This document shows positions 32,494-43,000 of a stretch of DNA of 64,000 nucleotides, piece after piece. The stretch lies in contig NZ_QGOL01000012.1 of assembly GCF_003259255.1 (NCBI RefSeq), positions 1 through 64,000 on the forward strand, read 5' to 3'. This DNA comes from Algoriphagus litoralis. Lineage in GTDB: Bacteria > Bacteroidota > Bacteroidia > Cytophagales > Cyclobacteriaceae. Each line of letters starts with the position of its first letter. The stretch's first letter is position 1. The translations under genes and the position numbers were made by a program. The notes beneath the pieces were generated by a model. The model was not told the origin of the DNA. It saw only the letters and a program-made list of their open reading frames with translations, and made no database searches.

Positions 32494-34332
32494 CTATTTT
32501 CCGAAGAAGGAGTGAATGTTATTTAAATCCAATTTCACGAATGTTTTGTTCCCTGCAGGGGAATAATTGGGATTTTGACTGGCAAAAAGCTGACCAACGA
32601 GTGTCTCCATTTCTTGGGAATTGAGTTTTTGTCCTTTTTTGATGGATGCTCTGCGCGAAAGTGATCGGGCCAAGTTTTCCCGCTTATCGAGTGAAAGTTC
32701 GTTTTTGAAGTTTTTAAACTGCTCCAACAGACCTTCGAAAAGCTCTTTCTCATTTTTGACCTGCACATCTGCAGGTACTCCTTGGATCAGGACTGTGTCT
32801 TTGCCGAATTCTTCCACCACAAACCCCAAACTGTGAAGCTCAGCAAGCATATCCATGACCAAGGCAAAATCTCCGGCATTCAACTGAACGGTAGGCGGGA
32901 AGAGGCATTGCTGAGAGGCGCCTTGTGCAGACTGAAGCTGTCGGAAATATCGGTCATAAAGTATTCGCTCGTGAGCCGACTGCTGATCCACGATGAGCAG
33001 ACCTGTAGACATCTGTGCAATGATATAGCTCAATTCGACCTGAAAAGTTGTGCCTGTCGCTTCTGTCTCTTGCGATGGGATCATCAGCCTGGATTCATCC
33101 GAACTCGCCCGACTGGGAAATGTCAGGATCTCATGGTCTTCATCCGTACTGTGGGAAGGTGAAGACTGAGACGAATTTCCTTCAAAAAGCCGCTCCCAGC
33201 CTGACACGGAAGACTTTTTGAATTCCGGTGTGTTGAATGTTTTGTAGCTATACTCCCGATCGACTTGGACTTTGGTGTCGGGATTCTTTGTCCAATTTTC
33301 CTGATAGTTTACATCCAGCGAAAAATCGAGTGAAGGCATCACATGATGAGCTCCGAGTGCTTGCTTGACTGCCGATCGAATGACGGCATAGACTGTGCGC
33401 TCGTCATCAAATTTAATTTCCGTTTTGGTAGGGTGAACATTGATGTCAATGTGTGCAGGATCAATGTCCAAAAACAAAACATAAAACGGGTATTGGTCAT
33501 TTTGAATCAGTCCGTCAAAGGCTGAGCTTACCGCATGGTGGAGGTAGGAGCTTTTGATGTAGCGGTTGTTGACGAAGAAAAACTGCTCTCCGCGGGTTTT
33601 CTTAGCATTTTCAGGTTTGCCGATGTAACCTTTGACATTTAAGTGGGGAGTTTCCTCGTTGCAGGGAACTAGCTGACCTTGGTAGTTTTTTCCAAAAAGA
33701 CTGACAATCCGCTGACTCAGCTTTCCCGCAGGGAGACTGAATACTTCCAAATCCTGCTGGAACAGTGAAAAAGCTACCTCAGGATAAGAAAGCGCCACCC
33801 GCTGAAATTCATCCACAATGTGACGCATTTCTACGGGATTGGATTTTAGGAAATTACGGCGGGCAGGTACATTGAAAAACAGGTTTTTCATGGCCACCGA
33901 GGTGCCTACAGGTATAGCGACGGGTTCTTGTTTTTTGACCTCTGATCCTTCGATCTGAATCAGTGTGCCTAGTTCCGTATCGGACTGTCTGGTCTTAAGT
34001 TCTACCTGAGCGACTGCAGCAATGGAAGCTAGCGCCTCTCCTCTAAATCCAAAAGTACGGATGGAAAATAAGTCCTCGGATGTGCGGATTTTGGATGTGG
34101 CGTGACGTTCAAAACTCATGCGGGCATCGGTTGCAGACATGCCTTTTCCATTGTCAATGACTTGGATGAGTTGTTTTCCGGCCTCCTTGATGACTACTTG
34201 GATTTGGGTCGCTCCGGCATCTACAGCATTCTCCAGGAGTTCTTTGAGTGCAGAAGCAGGACGCTGTACTACCTCTCCTGCCGCAATTTGATTGGCGATT
34301 GCATCCGGGAGAAGTTGGATGATGTTACTCAT
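32494..34332 (-). CDS. mutL: DNA mismatch repair protein MutL
   Basis: A 612-residue GHKL ATPase that links mismatch recognition to strand excision. The N-terminal ATPase motifs are complete: ELLENAVDAGATQI, DNGKGM, FGFRGEALASIAAV. The C-terminal dimerisation domain is present, but the nuclease motifs of endonuclease-type MutL are worn down: DQHAxxExxxxE reads DQQSAHERILYD, and the Cys/His zinc-site motif near the end reads NPNYSPAGNKTF. It is therefore probably not a nicking MutL. It overlaps the preceding small membrane-protein gene by eight bases and is followed after one base by two rhomboid genes. Confidence 0.95.
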   Translation of the reverse strand: MSNIIQLLPDAIANQIAAGEVVQRPASALKELLENAVDAGATQIQVVIKEAGKQLIQVIDNGKGMSATDARMSFERHATSKIRTSEDLFSIRTFGFRGEALASIAAVAQVELKTRQSDTELGTLIQIEGSEVKKQEPVAIPVGTSVAMKNLFFNVPARRNFLKSNPVEMRHIVDEFQRVALSYPEVAFSLFQQDLEVFSLPAGKLSQRIVSLFGKNYQGQLVPCNEETPHLNVKGYIGKPENAKKTRGEQFFFVNNRYIKSSYLHHAVSSAFDGLIQNDQYPFYVLFLDIDPAHIDINVHPTKTEIKFDDERTVYAVIRSAVKQALGAHHVMPSLDFSLDVNYQENWTKNPDTKVQVDREYSYKTFNTPEFKKSSVSGWERLFEGNSSQSSPSHSTDEDHEILTFPSRASSDESRLMIPSQETEATGTTFQVELSYIIAQMSTGLLIVDQQSAHERILYDRYFRQLQSAQGASQQCLFPPTVQLNAGDFALVMDMLAELHSLGFVVEEFGKDTVLIQGVPADVQVKNEKELFEGLLEQFKNFKNELSLDKRENLARSLSRRASIKKGQKLNSQEMETLVGQLFASQNPNYSPAGNKTFVKLDLNNIHSFFGK

Positions 34333-34729
34333 CTTTTGAGCGGGGTTTTAATCTGACCACGAAATAAATCCCAGCGGCAACCAAACCAACATATAACAAA
34401 TAAGTAAAGACATCCGGGCCGATGTATATGTATCCGAAAGCCAAAAATATCATTCCTAAAAACAACATGGTTCGGATCATAGCGGTGGAGCTAAATAAGC
34501 TGGTCTCCCGCGGTTTGATTCCCTTGTACTGGGAAAAGGATCCTTTAATGCCTGCTCCATACCCCGACAAATCAGACTCACCATCTGGTCCAAGCAGACC
34601 TTCACTCTCTAATTCTTTTTTGATTCTGGAAGTGCGCTGTTCGATTTCCTCTTTGACAGGATCGTAATATCTGGGCTTAATATCATACCTCATTGGGCTG
34701 GCGGTACGAAATATGGAAGGGAATTTCAT
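34325..34729 (-). CDS. Small membrane protein at the head of the mutL operon
   Basis: A 134-residue protein with a basic N-terminus (MKFPSIFRTASPMRYDIKPRYYDPVKEE), a helical charged stretch, and two adjacent membrane helices near the C-terminus (about 87-102 and 107-125), ending in a basic tail. KPRYYDP followed by EEIEQR is the most distinctive part. I do not recognise a function. Its stop overlaps the mutL start by eight bases, so the two are translated from one message. No clear promoter was found upstream. Confidence 0.75.
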   Translation of the reverse strand: MKFPSIFRTASPMRYDIKPRYYDPVKEEIEQRTSRIKKELESEGLLGPDGESDLSGYGAGIKGSFSQYKGIKPRETSLFSSTAMIRTMLFLGMIFLAFGYIYIGPDVFTYLLYVGLVAAGIYFVVRLKPRSKDE

Positions 34730-35062
34730 GGTTTTATAAGTTTTTTAGCAGTGGTCTGACATTCTCTTGCTGGGGTTTTTATTTCCAGGGTATTAAGTAA
34801 TTGACCTGCTCGAATCATCTTCAATCGGTTCAAGCTGCGATCAACCTGACAAACTATAACTGCATTAAATGCTGAATATACCGTAAAACACTTAATTGCG
34901 TTTAAAACAACAAAGCCTACTCAATGTTGCCTAATCTTTGCTATATTGATTTTGGAGTCTCATTCTGGTAGTTGTGAAGTAAATGGAGACTATTGAAAGT
35001 TTGCGCTTTCGCTGCCTTCACAATGCATTTTTAAAGGTAAGTATAAAAAATTGATCTCGATA
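34730..35062. other. 333-base divergent intergenic region
   Basis: It lies between the mutL operon (minus) and the GH3 fusion gene (plus). It is AT-rich. I see no gene, no strong terminator and no full TTTG-N19-TAnnTTTG promoter on either strand; TAATCTTTG at 34931-34939 is one base too long for the consensus. Confidence 0.4.
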
Positions 35063-38005
35063 ATGAATAGGAAGCTTTGGAGACTGTTTTCACTGGTAAT
35101 ACTTCTCGGAATATTTACCTCGGGAAAAGTAGATCCCTTTGTCTCAAATCATGACCCACTGATCAGTGAGGACCGAATGGAGCAGGAAGCATGGGTGGAC
35201 AGTGTTTTTTCAGCCATGACTTTGGATGAGCGCTTGGGTCAATTGTTCATGGTGGCTGCTTACTCTAACAAAGATCAAAAACACATCGATGAAATAAGCA
35301 ATTTGGTCAAAACTGAAAATCTGGGAGGGTTGATTTTCTTTCAGGGTGGGCCAGATCGCCAGGCTAGATTGACCAATTACTACCAGGCCCAATCAAAAAC
35401 ACCACTCTTTATTGCAATGGATGCAGAGTGGGGGATCGGGATGCGATTGGATTCAGTGTCAAACTTCCCAAAAGCAATGACGCTGGGAGCAATTCAGAAT
35501 CCAGATTTGATATACGAAATGGGAGCAGAAATCGCCCGACAATTCAAGGAATTAGGGATGCACATCAATTTTGCCCCAGTGGTCGATGTCAATTCCAATC
35601 CCGATAATCCAGTAATCGGATACCGGGCTTTTGGAGAGAATAAAGATGTGGTCACTAAAAGAGCGGTGGCGTATATGAAGGGACTTCAAGATAATGGGGT
35701 CATTGCCAATGCCAAGCATTTCCCCGGTCATGGCGATACCGAAAGCGACAGTCACTATACCTTGCCTGTAATCAAGCATGCAGAGAAGCGGATTTGGGAT
35801 GTGGACCTTTATCCGTATCAGGAACTTTTCAGGGAGGATTTGATGTCAGTGATGGTTGCTCACCTCAATGTCCCAAGTTTGGATAACGGACTAAACATCC
35901 CAACAAGTCTATCTAAACCTGTGGTGACTGATTTGCTTCAAAATCGAATGAATTTTCAGGGATTGATCTTCACAGATGCGCTCAACATGCGGGGCGTTGC
36001 TAATGTCAACAAGCCTGGTGAAGTGGATCTCAAAGCCCTACTTGCTGGCAACGATGTACTCTTGTATTCTCAGGACGTACCTAAGGCAAAAGCCTTGATC
36101 AAGGAAGCCATCGAAAATGAAAGTATCAAGGAATCTGAAATCAATCGGAGGGTAAAGAAAATTCTGAAGGCAAAGTATTGGGCTGGACTGGATAGATACA
36201 AGCCTATCGATACCTACCGGATTGTCGAGCGCCTAAATACACCAAAAACGGCTGAAGTGATCGAAAAGCTCTATGCTGAATCGATTACGGTGGCCGCCAA
36301 CAAAGGAGATATTCTTCCTTTCAAAAATCTTGATCTTCAAAAATTTGCCAGTTTAACAATCGGAGATGATGGGAAGGTATTCCATGCCTATTTGAAAAAT
36401 TATACTAGTGTCGATCACTTCACTATTGAAAAAGCCGCCGGCGAATCTGCACATTACAACCTGATGAAGCAGCTGGAAGACTATGATGTGGTAGTCATCG
36501 GCCTGATGGGGGTGACTAACAGTCCCAAGCGTGCATTTGGAATTGCTCCAGGAGATATTCAATTGATCCGAAGCCTTGAGAAAAGACAAAAAGTTGTCAC
36601 GGTGCTTTTTGGGAATGCTTATGGAGCAAAGGCACTGGAAGGGATGGGAAATGTGGTTTTGGCCTATGAAAACTCAGCTGAGACTCAAAAACTAGTTCCG
36701 CAGGTTCTTTTTGGAGGCAGACCAGGCCAGGGCATTTTGCCAGTTACGGTCAGTGGTCAATATTCCCATGGGGTAGGTGGATACCTCAGCGACGCCAAAA
36801 GGGTCGCATACGGGACGCCTGAAAGTGTCGGACTTAATTCAGAAATTCTGGATAAAATCGATGAGGTCGCAAACCGAATGATACAGATCCAAGCGGCTCC
36901 GGGAGGAAATGTGCTGGTGATGAAAGATGGAAAGGTTGTTTTCGAGCGATCCTATGGTTACCTGGACTATAAAAAGACCGCACCAGTTACTCGGGAAACC
37001 GTCTACGATTTGGCTTCGATCACCAAAGTCCTTGCAACGACTCAGGCAGTCATGTTTCTCCAGAGTCGGGGAGAATTGGATATGAATCGAACTTTGGGTG
37101 AGTATTTGCCCGAGCTCAAGGGTACCAATAAATCTGGCCTTGTACTCAAAAATGTAATGGCACATGAAGCTGGACTGAAAGCATTCATTCCACACTATGT
37201 CAAAACTGTGGAATCAGGACAATGGCGAGGAGATTATTACAAAGCCTCCTTAGAGCCGGGATTCAGCCGGCCGGTATCCAATGACATGTATGGAAGGGAT
37301 GCACTTCGGGATAGTATCTGGAATTGGACTGTGAAATCCGAGCTTTTGCCCCGGCCGCACAAGTATGTTTATTCGGATTTGACCATGTATTTCATGCAGG
37401 CTGTAGTAGAGCGGATAGTCAACCAGCCCTTGGATGAATTTCTCGATCAGAATTTTTACGCACCTCTTGGTTTGAAGACCTTGACCTTCAATCCGTATCT
37501 CAAGATGCCCTTGGATAAAATCGCTCCGACAGAGAATGATGTCGCTTTCCGAAAACGACAGGTTCAGGGTTTTGTCCATGATCCAGGTGCTGCGATGTAC
37601 GGAGGTGTGGCCGGTCATGCGGGACTTTTTGGCACAGCCAATGATATCGCAGTGATGATGCAGCTGATGCTGAATAAGGGGACTTACGGAGATGTGACCT
37701 TATACAAACCTGAAACAGTGGATCAATTTACGAAACGTCAGTCTACCCTGAGTCGTCGAGGTTGGGGATGGGATAAACCTGAGCCCGAAAAAGGCAAAGG
37801 TGGATCTGCGGGTAAACTAGCTCCGAAAAGCACCTTCGGTCATACCGGATTTACTGGTACATGCGTGTGGGCTGATCCGGAAAATCAGTTGGTGTATGTT
37901 TTTCTTTCCAATCGTGTCTATCCCGAAGCAGAAAACAACAAATTATTGACAGAGGGTATCCGGACCAAAATTCATGACATCATCTACGAGGCCATGGAAA
38001 AGTAA
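35063..38005 (+). CDS. Fusion of GH3 beta-N-acetylhexosaminidase and serine hydrolase
   Basis: A 980-residue exported protein with an N-terminal hydrophobic segment (RLFSLVILLGIFTSG). Residues about 50-390 are a GH3 domain of the NagZ type: KHFPGHGDTESDSH begins at Lys218 and includes the Asp-His dyad that is special to NagZ-like enzymes, and the nucleophile is Asp305 in IFTDALNMRG. A reduced second GH3 domain follows (about 400-580). Residues about 600-980 are a class C beta-lactamase-like hydrolase, with Ser652-x-x-Lys655 (SITK), a Tyr motif in YVYSDLTMY, and HTGFTG near the end. Both active sites look intact. It probably trims peptidoglycan fragments in the periplasm. The ATG at 35063 is favoured over a TTG 12 bases earlier. 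Confidence 0.9.
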   Translation: MNRKLWRLFSLVILLGIFTSGKVDPFVSNHDPLISEDRMEQEAWVDSVFSAMTLDERLGQLFMVAAYSNKDQKHIDEISNLVKTENLGGLIFFQGGPDRQARLTNYYQAQSKTPLFIAMDAEWGIGMRLDSVSNFPKAMTLGAIQNPDLIYEMGAEIARQFKELGMHINFAPVVDVNSNPDNPVIGYRAFGENKDVVTKRAVAYMKGLQDNGVIANAKHFPGHGDTESDSHYTLPVIKHAEKRIWDVDLYPYQELFREDLMSVMVAHLNVPSLDNGLNIPTSLSKPVVTDLLQNRMNFQGLIFTDALNMRGVANVNKPGEVDLKALLAGNDVLLYSQDVPKAKALIKEAIENESIKESEINRRVKKILKAKYWAGLDRYKPIDTYRIVERLNTPKTAEVIEKLYAESITVAANKGDILPFKNLDLQKFASLTIGDDGKVFHAYLKNYTSVDHFTIEKAAGESAHYNLMKQLEDYDVVVIGLMGVTNSPKRAFGIAPGDIQLIRSLEKRQKVVTVLFGNAYGAKALEGMGNVVLAYENSAETQKLVPQVLFGGRPGQGILPVTVSGQYSHGVGGYLSDAKRVAYGTPESVGLNSEILDKIDEVANRMIQIQAAPGGNVLVMKDGKVVFERSYGYLDYKKTAPVTRETVYDLASITKVLATTQAVMFLQSRGELDMNRTLGEYLPELKGTNKSGLVLKNVMAHEAGLKAFIPHYVKTVESGQWRGDYYKASLEPGFSRPVSNDMYGRDALRDSIWNWTVKSELLPRPHKYVYSDLTMYFMQAVVERIVNQPLDEFLDQNFYAPLGLKTLTFNPYLKMPLDKIAPTENDVAFRKRQVQGFVHDPGAAMYGGVAGHAGLFGTANDIAVMMQLMLNKGTYGDVTLYKPETVDQFTKRQSTLSRRGWGWDKPEPEKGKGGSAGKLAPKSTFGHTGFTGTCVWADPENQLVYVFLSNRVYPEAENNKLLTEGIRTKIHDIIYEAMEK

Positions 38006-38039
38006 GGGGCAGAGCTAGGGAGATGTCCTTTAGACAGAG

Positions 38040-38279
38040 TTACTCTGATTTTTTCTTCTTTGCGTCACGGAGTGATTTGAGGTAGAGCCCTTCTACCCGC
38101 TCCCTTGCCCAGGGTGTTTTTCGTAAAAATTTTAGGCTTGAATTCACAGAAGGATCGTGGGTAAAGCAACGAATTGTAATCCGCTCCCCGAGCTCTTTCC
38201 AACCATAAACTGACACAAGATGCTCGACGATTTCAGCTAGTTTTACGCCGTGAAGGGGGTTGTTGGGTTGAGGTTCCAT
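38040..38279 (-). CDS. VF530 family (DUF2132) small DNA-binding-like protein
   Basis: A 79-residue basic protein matching the VF530 family almost end to end: [25 protein letters not shown], then [30 protein letters not shown] (in parts), and a Lys-rich tail. The family has a compact helical fold and is thought to bind DNA; its cellular role is not established. It is preceded by a VOC gene on the same strand and overlooks the convergent GH3 fusion gene. Confidence 0.85.
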   Translation of the reverse strand: MEPQPNNPLHGVKLAEIVEHLVSVYGWKELGERITIRCFTHDPSVNSSLKFLRKTPWARERVEGLYLKSLRDAKKKKSE

Positions 38280-38283
38280 AGAT

Positions 38284-38310
38284 GCTAGAATGCTGAATAC
38301 TGAAAACTGG
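38284..38310 (-). repeat. Heptamer minisatellite after the VOC gene
   Basis: On the minus strand the units read CAGTTTT, CAGTATT, CAGCATT, CTAGCAT, starting just after the end (CAG-TAA) of the VOC gene. It is the same seven-base motif family and the same CAG-TAA junction as at 12401-12428. Confidence 0.6.
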
Positions 38311-38316
38311 GGCTGG

Positions 38317-38709
38317 TTACTGTTCTCTGGGTTCGATCAAGTCCCACAAGTTGCCATACAAATCCTTGAATACGGATACCGTTCCATACGTTTCTTCGGC
38401 AGGTTCACGGATAAACTCTACGCCTCGAGCGGTATACCTTCTATAGTCTCTCCAAAAATCATCGGTGTAAAGGAAAAGGAACACTCGTCCACCAGCCTGA
38501 AGTCCAATTTGAACTTGCTGGCTTTCGTTTGCTGCTTTGGCCAAAAGTAAATGGCAAGCAGATCCGGGAGGTGATACCCTCACCCAGCGCTTGGTCTCAC
38601 TCATTTGGGTATCTTCCAAAAGCTCAAAGCCGAGGATTGCTGTGTAGTAGTGAATGGCTTCGTCGTAATCACTGACGAGTAAGGTGAGTTGGCCGAGTTG
38701 CTGTTTCAT
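38317..38709 (-). CDS. VOC (glyoxalase-like) superfamily protein
   Basis: A 130-residue cytoplasmic protein with two beta-alpha-beta-beta-beta halves: [29 protein letters not shown], and later [31 protein letters not shown] (in parts). The final Glu-Pro and the FxDxxGNxxDL motif are typical of metal-binding VOC enzymes such as glyoxalase/bleomycin-resistance relatives. The substrate cannot be assigned. It ends CAG-TAA with the heptamer repeat behind it. Confidence 0.88.
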   Translation of the reverse strand: MKQQLGQLTLLVSDYDEAIHYYTAILGFELLEDTQMSETKRWVRVSPPGSACHLLLAKAANESQQVQIGLQAGGRVFLFLYTDDFWRDYRRYTARGVEFIREPAEETYGTVSVFKDLYGNLWDLIEPREQ

Positions 38710-38786
38710 ATTAAAATTTTAAAAAACGATATTTTTATTTCATAGTTTAATAATTGAATTTAGTTTAATTGTCTAAACCAATTTTC

Positions 38787-39938
38787 ATGTACAAGTTTAC
38801 CTCAAAAACACTAGTTGCCGGTCTTTTTTCAGTGTTGATTTTTTCCTGTCAGGATAAAAAGGAAGAGCAAAAGTCTTATAGTCTCTCGGCATCAGGTGAA
38901 AAAATAATTTTACCGATCAACGACTCGACTTCCAATATTAGTCCTGGCCTGCAATACTTTGAAGGAGGCAAACCGTACCTTTTCAGCGCAAATTGGAACA
39001 CGAATTCTCTTCAAATCTATGACTTAGAAAATCAGGTTTTAGAGAAGGAGTTGGTTTTCGAGCGTGAAGGAGATCAGGGAATTGAGTGGAATTATTTTCA
39101 TGTGCAAAGCTTGGACAGCATTTTCCTTTTTCCACCATTTGGTAATCGTTTTGCAATAATCGACACTTCGGGAGTGATCCAAAACCGGATTCGATTTGAA
39201 CTTCCCACTGGCTATTCGACCATTTTTCCACATAATAGCTACTATGTCTCACCACCAACGGTAATTGGAAAAGAGTTGATTGTAAAAGTCAGGGGGGATA
39301 AAAGGCTAACCGAATACACTCAAAGTAACTTGGATAGCATGTCACTTGAAGCAGCTATTAATTTGGAAACTGGTGCTGTTCGGATGTTTCCGCCAGGCTT
39401 TCCCAATGACTATCTCAGCTCAGGAAGTAAGCAATTGGAATACAGTATTGTAAATACAAGTGGGAAGAAATTTGTATCGTTCATAGGTGATCACCGCCTC
39501 TATTCTACGGGTCAAAATTCAGAAGCTTGGACCGTGATAGACGCGAAAAGCCAGTTTTTGGATAATCAAATGCCTAAGATTCCAAAAGATGTCGATAGCA
39601 GAGGAATGAGCGAATATGCTTTTTCCAAGTCGCGTTATGAATCGTTGGTTTACGATTCTTTTCGTAAGGTGTTTTATCGATTTGGGTATCCCCCTGTTGT
39701 TTTTGAGACTGATGAGGAATTGAGAGCACTGCGAACTAGCCCTTCAGCTTTTGTTGTGATGGTTTTCGATAAAGAACTTCAGCTCCTCACAGAAACTAAA
39801 TTCGAAGCGGGCACCTATTTTCCTACCAATTTCTTTGTGGGGGAAAAGGGCCTATACCTTTCTCTCAGCCATCCGAATAATCCAGAAATCAAAGAGGATG
39901 AAATGGCTTTTGAGTTAATTAAGCTAGAAGGGAATTAA
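38787..39938 (+). CDS. DUF4221 family lipoprotein
   Basis: A 383-residue lipoprotein (MYKFTSKTLVAGLFSVLIFSC, lipid Cys at 21) with repeats of short beta strands, probably a beta-propeller: LQYFEGGKPYLFSANWNTNSLQIYD, LDSIFLFPPFGNRFAIIDTSG, and FFVGEKGLYLSLSHPNNPE near the end. These features fit DUF4221, a family known from Algoriphagus and relatives, often with many copies per genome. Function unknown. The frame is open to a TTG at 38769, but the signal peptide starts at the ATG at 38787. Confidence 0.82.
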   Translation: MYKFTSKTLVAGLFSVLIFSCQDKKEEQKSYSLSASGEKIILPINDSTSNISPGLQYFEGGKPYLFSANWNTNSLQIYDLENQVLEKELVFEREGDQGIEWNYFHVQSLDSIFLFPPFGNRFAIIDTSGVIQNRIRFELPTGYSTIFPHNSYYVSPPTVIGKELIVKVRGDKRLTEYTQSNLDSMSLEAAINLETGAVRMFPPGFPNDYLSSGSKQLEYSIVNTSGKKFVSFIGDHRLYSTGQNSEAWTVIDAKSQFLDNQMPKIPKDVDSRGMSEYAFSKSRYESLVYDSFRKVFYRFGYPPVVFETDEELRALRTSPSAFVVMVFDKELQLLTETKFEAGTYFPTNFFVGEKGLYLSLSHPNNPEIKEDEMAFELIKLEGN

Positions 39939-39980
39939 CTTGATTTTTCACCAATGATCTTAGATCAAAAGGAATGAATC

Positions 39981-40013
39981 AAAAAAAAAAAGCCCCGAAG
40001 AAATTCGGGACTT
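39981..40013 (-). terminator. Terminator of the ABC-M1 peptidase operon
   Basis: Stem AGCCCCGAA / TTCGGGACTT (39991-39999, 40004-40013, one mismatch). On the minus strand it is followed by ten or more T, just beyond the stop at 40019. Confidence 0.85.
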
Positions 40014-40018
40014 TTCGT

Positions 40019-43000
40019 TTAGTTGATTTCCACTGCAATCGTATTATCATCTGGTAATCTATCAATCAGTTTATTGTAAGGATCGATTCCTGCTTTGACA
40101 GGTTCGCCCTTGACTTTGAAAGTGATCGTCGATTCTCCGGGCTTGATTTTATACTTTTGGATATATAGCGGATTGACGCGAGTTCTGCCATTTTCGTCTT
40201 TGTCCTCCGCTGCAAACACCCCAATATCAATGTAGTCAGCGACATATGCTGCATTGGATTCCTGACCTGTTTCATCGGCGTATAGCTTTTGGGATTTGAC
40301 TTTTAGCGTGATTTCATATTCACCCGATGTGATGCGTTTGGCCTGGACTTCTTCTGCCTTGTTGTCATACAGCGTTATTTTGTTCCAAGTGTCATCCAAA
40401 TAGTATTTCAGGCTGTCCGGCGTGACTGCATCCAGGTGCCTATAGAGGTCATAACTTCCAGGAAATGGTGGAGTTTCTTTGAGTCCAAATTCCTGATTAA
40501 ACGCATACAATGCCGAATCCATCGCATCCTGACCGATTAAATCCTGTAATCCGTACAGGATCAAGCTGCCTTTGTAGTACCACTGATAAGCTCTGTTGCA
40601 ATTGATAAACGTGTTCTCTTTCTTGCCTTCATTCGATCTGCCAGATAGGTAGTTGTCCAGTTCCTCTTTTAGGAATCGCTTCATGTTGTCTTTTCCATAC
40701 CTTCTTTCTGTAAGGACCAGCGCAGAATATTCTGCCAGGGCTTCTGAAATCAGATTGGACCCTCGGGTATAGTTTGGAGCGATCTGATGCCCCCACCATT
40801 GGTGAGCAAGCTCATGGGCAGTGACATAGTAGACGTAATCAAAATCATCCGGATCCTTGAAATCGGCTACCCAACCGAAACTCTCCGCAAATGGAACGGT
40901 GTTAGGAAAGGATTGAGCAAAGCCTGCATACCTTGGGAATTCCATGAGACGCATCTGGCGAAACTGGAAGTCGCCATAGGTTTCAGAGAAATAGGTAATT
41001 CCATCTTGGTATGCACCTAGAAATCGATCTAGGTTATACTTATGCTTGGGATCGTGAAAGATTTCCAAGTTCACCGTTGAACCGTCAGGCATCACTGCTT
41101 TATCTTTCAACACCTCATATTCGGCTGAAATGAAGGTGAAAAAGGACTGAATCGGCGTATCCTGAATGTAGTGGAAATAGCGTCTTCCATTTTCTTCCCA
41201 TTCTTTCTGCAGATATCCTGGCGCCACAGCGATTTGACTAGGGATAGTGCTGACGATTGCTTCAAACTGGATAAAATCAGCATCATCTGCGAAAAGCAAT
41301 GTTCGTTCCCCATAGGGATCCCGATGTTCGGGTAGATCCTCTGGTTTGGGAGGAAGTCCATATTTTTTTCGGTCTTCATCACTGTTCATTTCTGCATTGG
41401 CAGAATAACCTATCTCAGGAACTCCCCCGCTGAAGAAGGTGCCGTTGTAGACGAGCTCACGACCATATCCTGCATTAGGGAATCCTTCATTGATTTTTTT
41501 GCTAAAGATGACAAAATCGAGTGTGTCTCCTGGCATCATGGGATCAGGTAGTGCGGTGATTTTGTACCATTCCTGCTCTGGTTTTGCGACAAAAAGCTGA
41601 AATTTTCTTGGCTTGTACTTAAGTGGGAATCGATAGTCCAGAGTGTCCCCATCCAGGAGTACCGTAAAGTCCGACAAGTCTGAACTATTGAAATGGATGG
41701 AATCAATAGGACTGTCGGTTTTATTTACCAATTGAACCTGGGCTTCGAAATAGGCATCCCGTTCCATGGGGAAAAGATCCGCTTTGATGGTGATCTTCGT
41801 CGCTTTTGGCTGAGGAATCCGGTCATATTTTTTAAGCTGTTGTTCATACGCAACAGCCCTTTCTTTGCCTTCATCGTCGGTTAAGTAGCCATTTTCATAG
41901 ACTACAGAGTGGTAGATGTAAGCTCCGGAGAGCAGAGCGATAGCCAGAAATGCAAATGACAATTTTGGGGCAGGATTCCCAAGCCTGGATTTGGCGGTTT
42001 TTAGTCTGCTTTTCCATGAATTCTCGGTTCCTCTGCTGAAAAAGATACTGAAAAACAGCACTAGGAAAATCCCCCATGCAGTCCAATAGATATTGAACCA
42101 AACCAAAGGCTCTGCAAAATGACCAAGCCCATTCATGTCGCTCCAGGTATAGCCTGGCTTGTAGCTGAAGAAGAACAGATTGAAATCGTATCCTGCAAAA
42201 CTCCTGAGGATAATCATCACCACCCAGATCCCAATTGCCGCAGCATGTCCGGCGAATTTATTGTTCACCACCAGATGAACTGCAAAAACCAGCATCACCA
42301 TCTGAAGGAAATCCGGTAGCGTGATCAGGTAGCTGTCAATCAGGTAAATCGGGAGGTTGAAGTCAAAATAGCCTTTTAATACCTGGACGATCAGACCGAC
42401 AACGATAGGAAGGGTGGTCAAAATCACACAAATGACTGCCATTCCAAAAAACTTCGAGGCGATCACCACTCCATCCTTTACCGGGAACGTATCATTGATC
42501 ACCGAGTAGCCGGTTGACTTATCGCGGTGCAATGCCTCCCCAGTGAAGAATACGATGATGATAAATACAAAAAGCAGGTAGTCGTACCCCTTGTATTCCA
42601 TCAAAAAGGAGGTGGTGGGGAAATTGGAAACACTATAGAGTGTGTTTCCGATCCAAAAATCCAAAATCAGAAATATCACCCCTCCGAGTAGAATAGATCT
42701 GAAATAGACGTCTCTCATCACATTTTGGATCTCGATCTTGGTCAGTGTGAGAAAGCTTTTCCACTGATAATCTGCTGTGAAGTTGGGCAAAACTCGCTTG
42801 AGTAGGCCTGAAGGAGCAGCCTCTGGGTCTTTTTTCTCAGAAAGCTTCTTCTGTGAGGTTTGAAAAAAGTAGGTAAAGCTAAATCTGAAATAAGACGCTA
42901 AAAAGAAAAACAATCCGACTCCGACCCAAATGATCCTATTCCAAAGCAAATTGCCTGTGACCGAGAGCAAGAAATTATTTTGCTCAAATGGAGTCAGATA

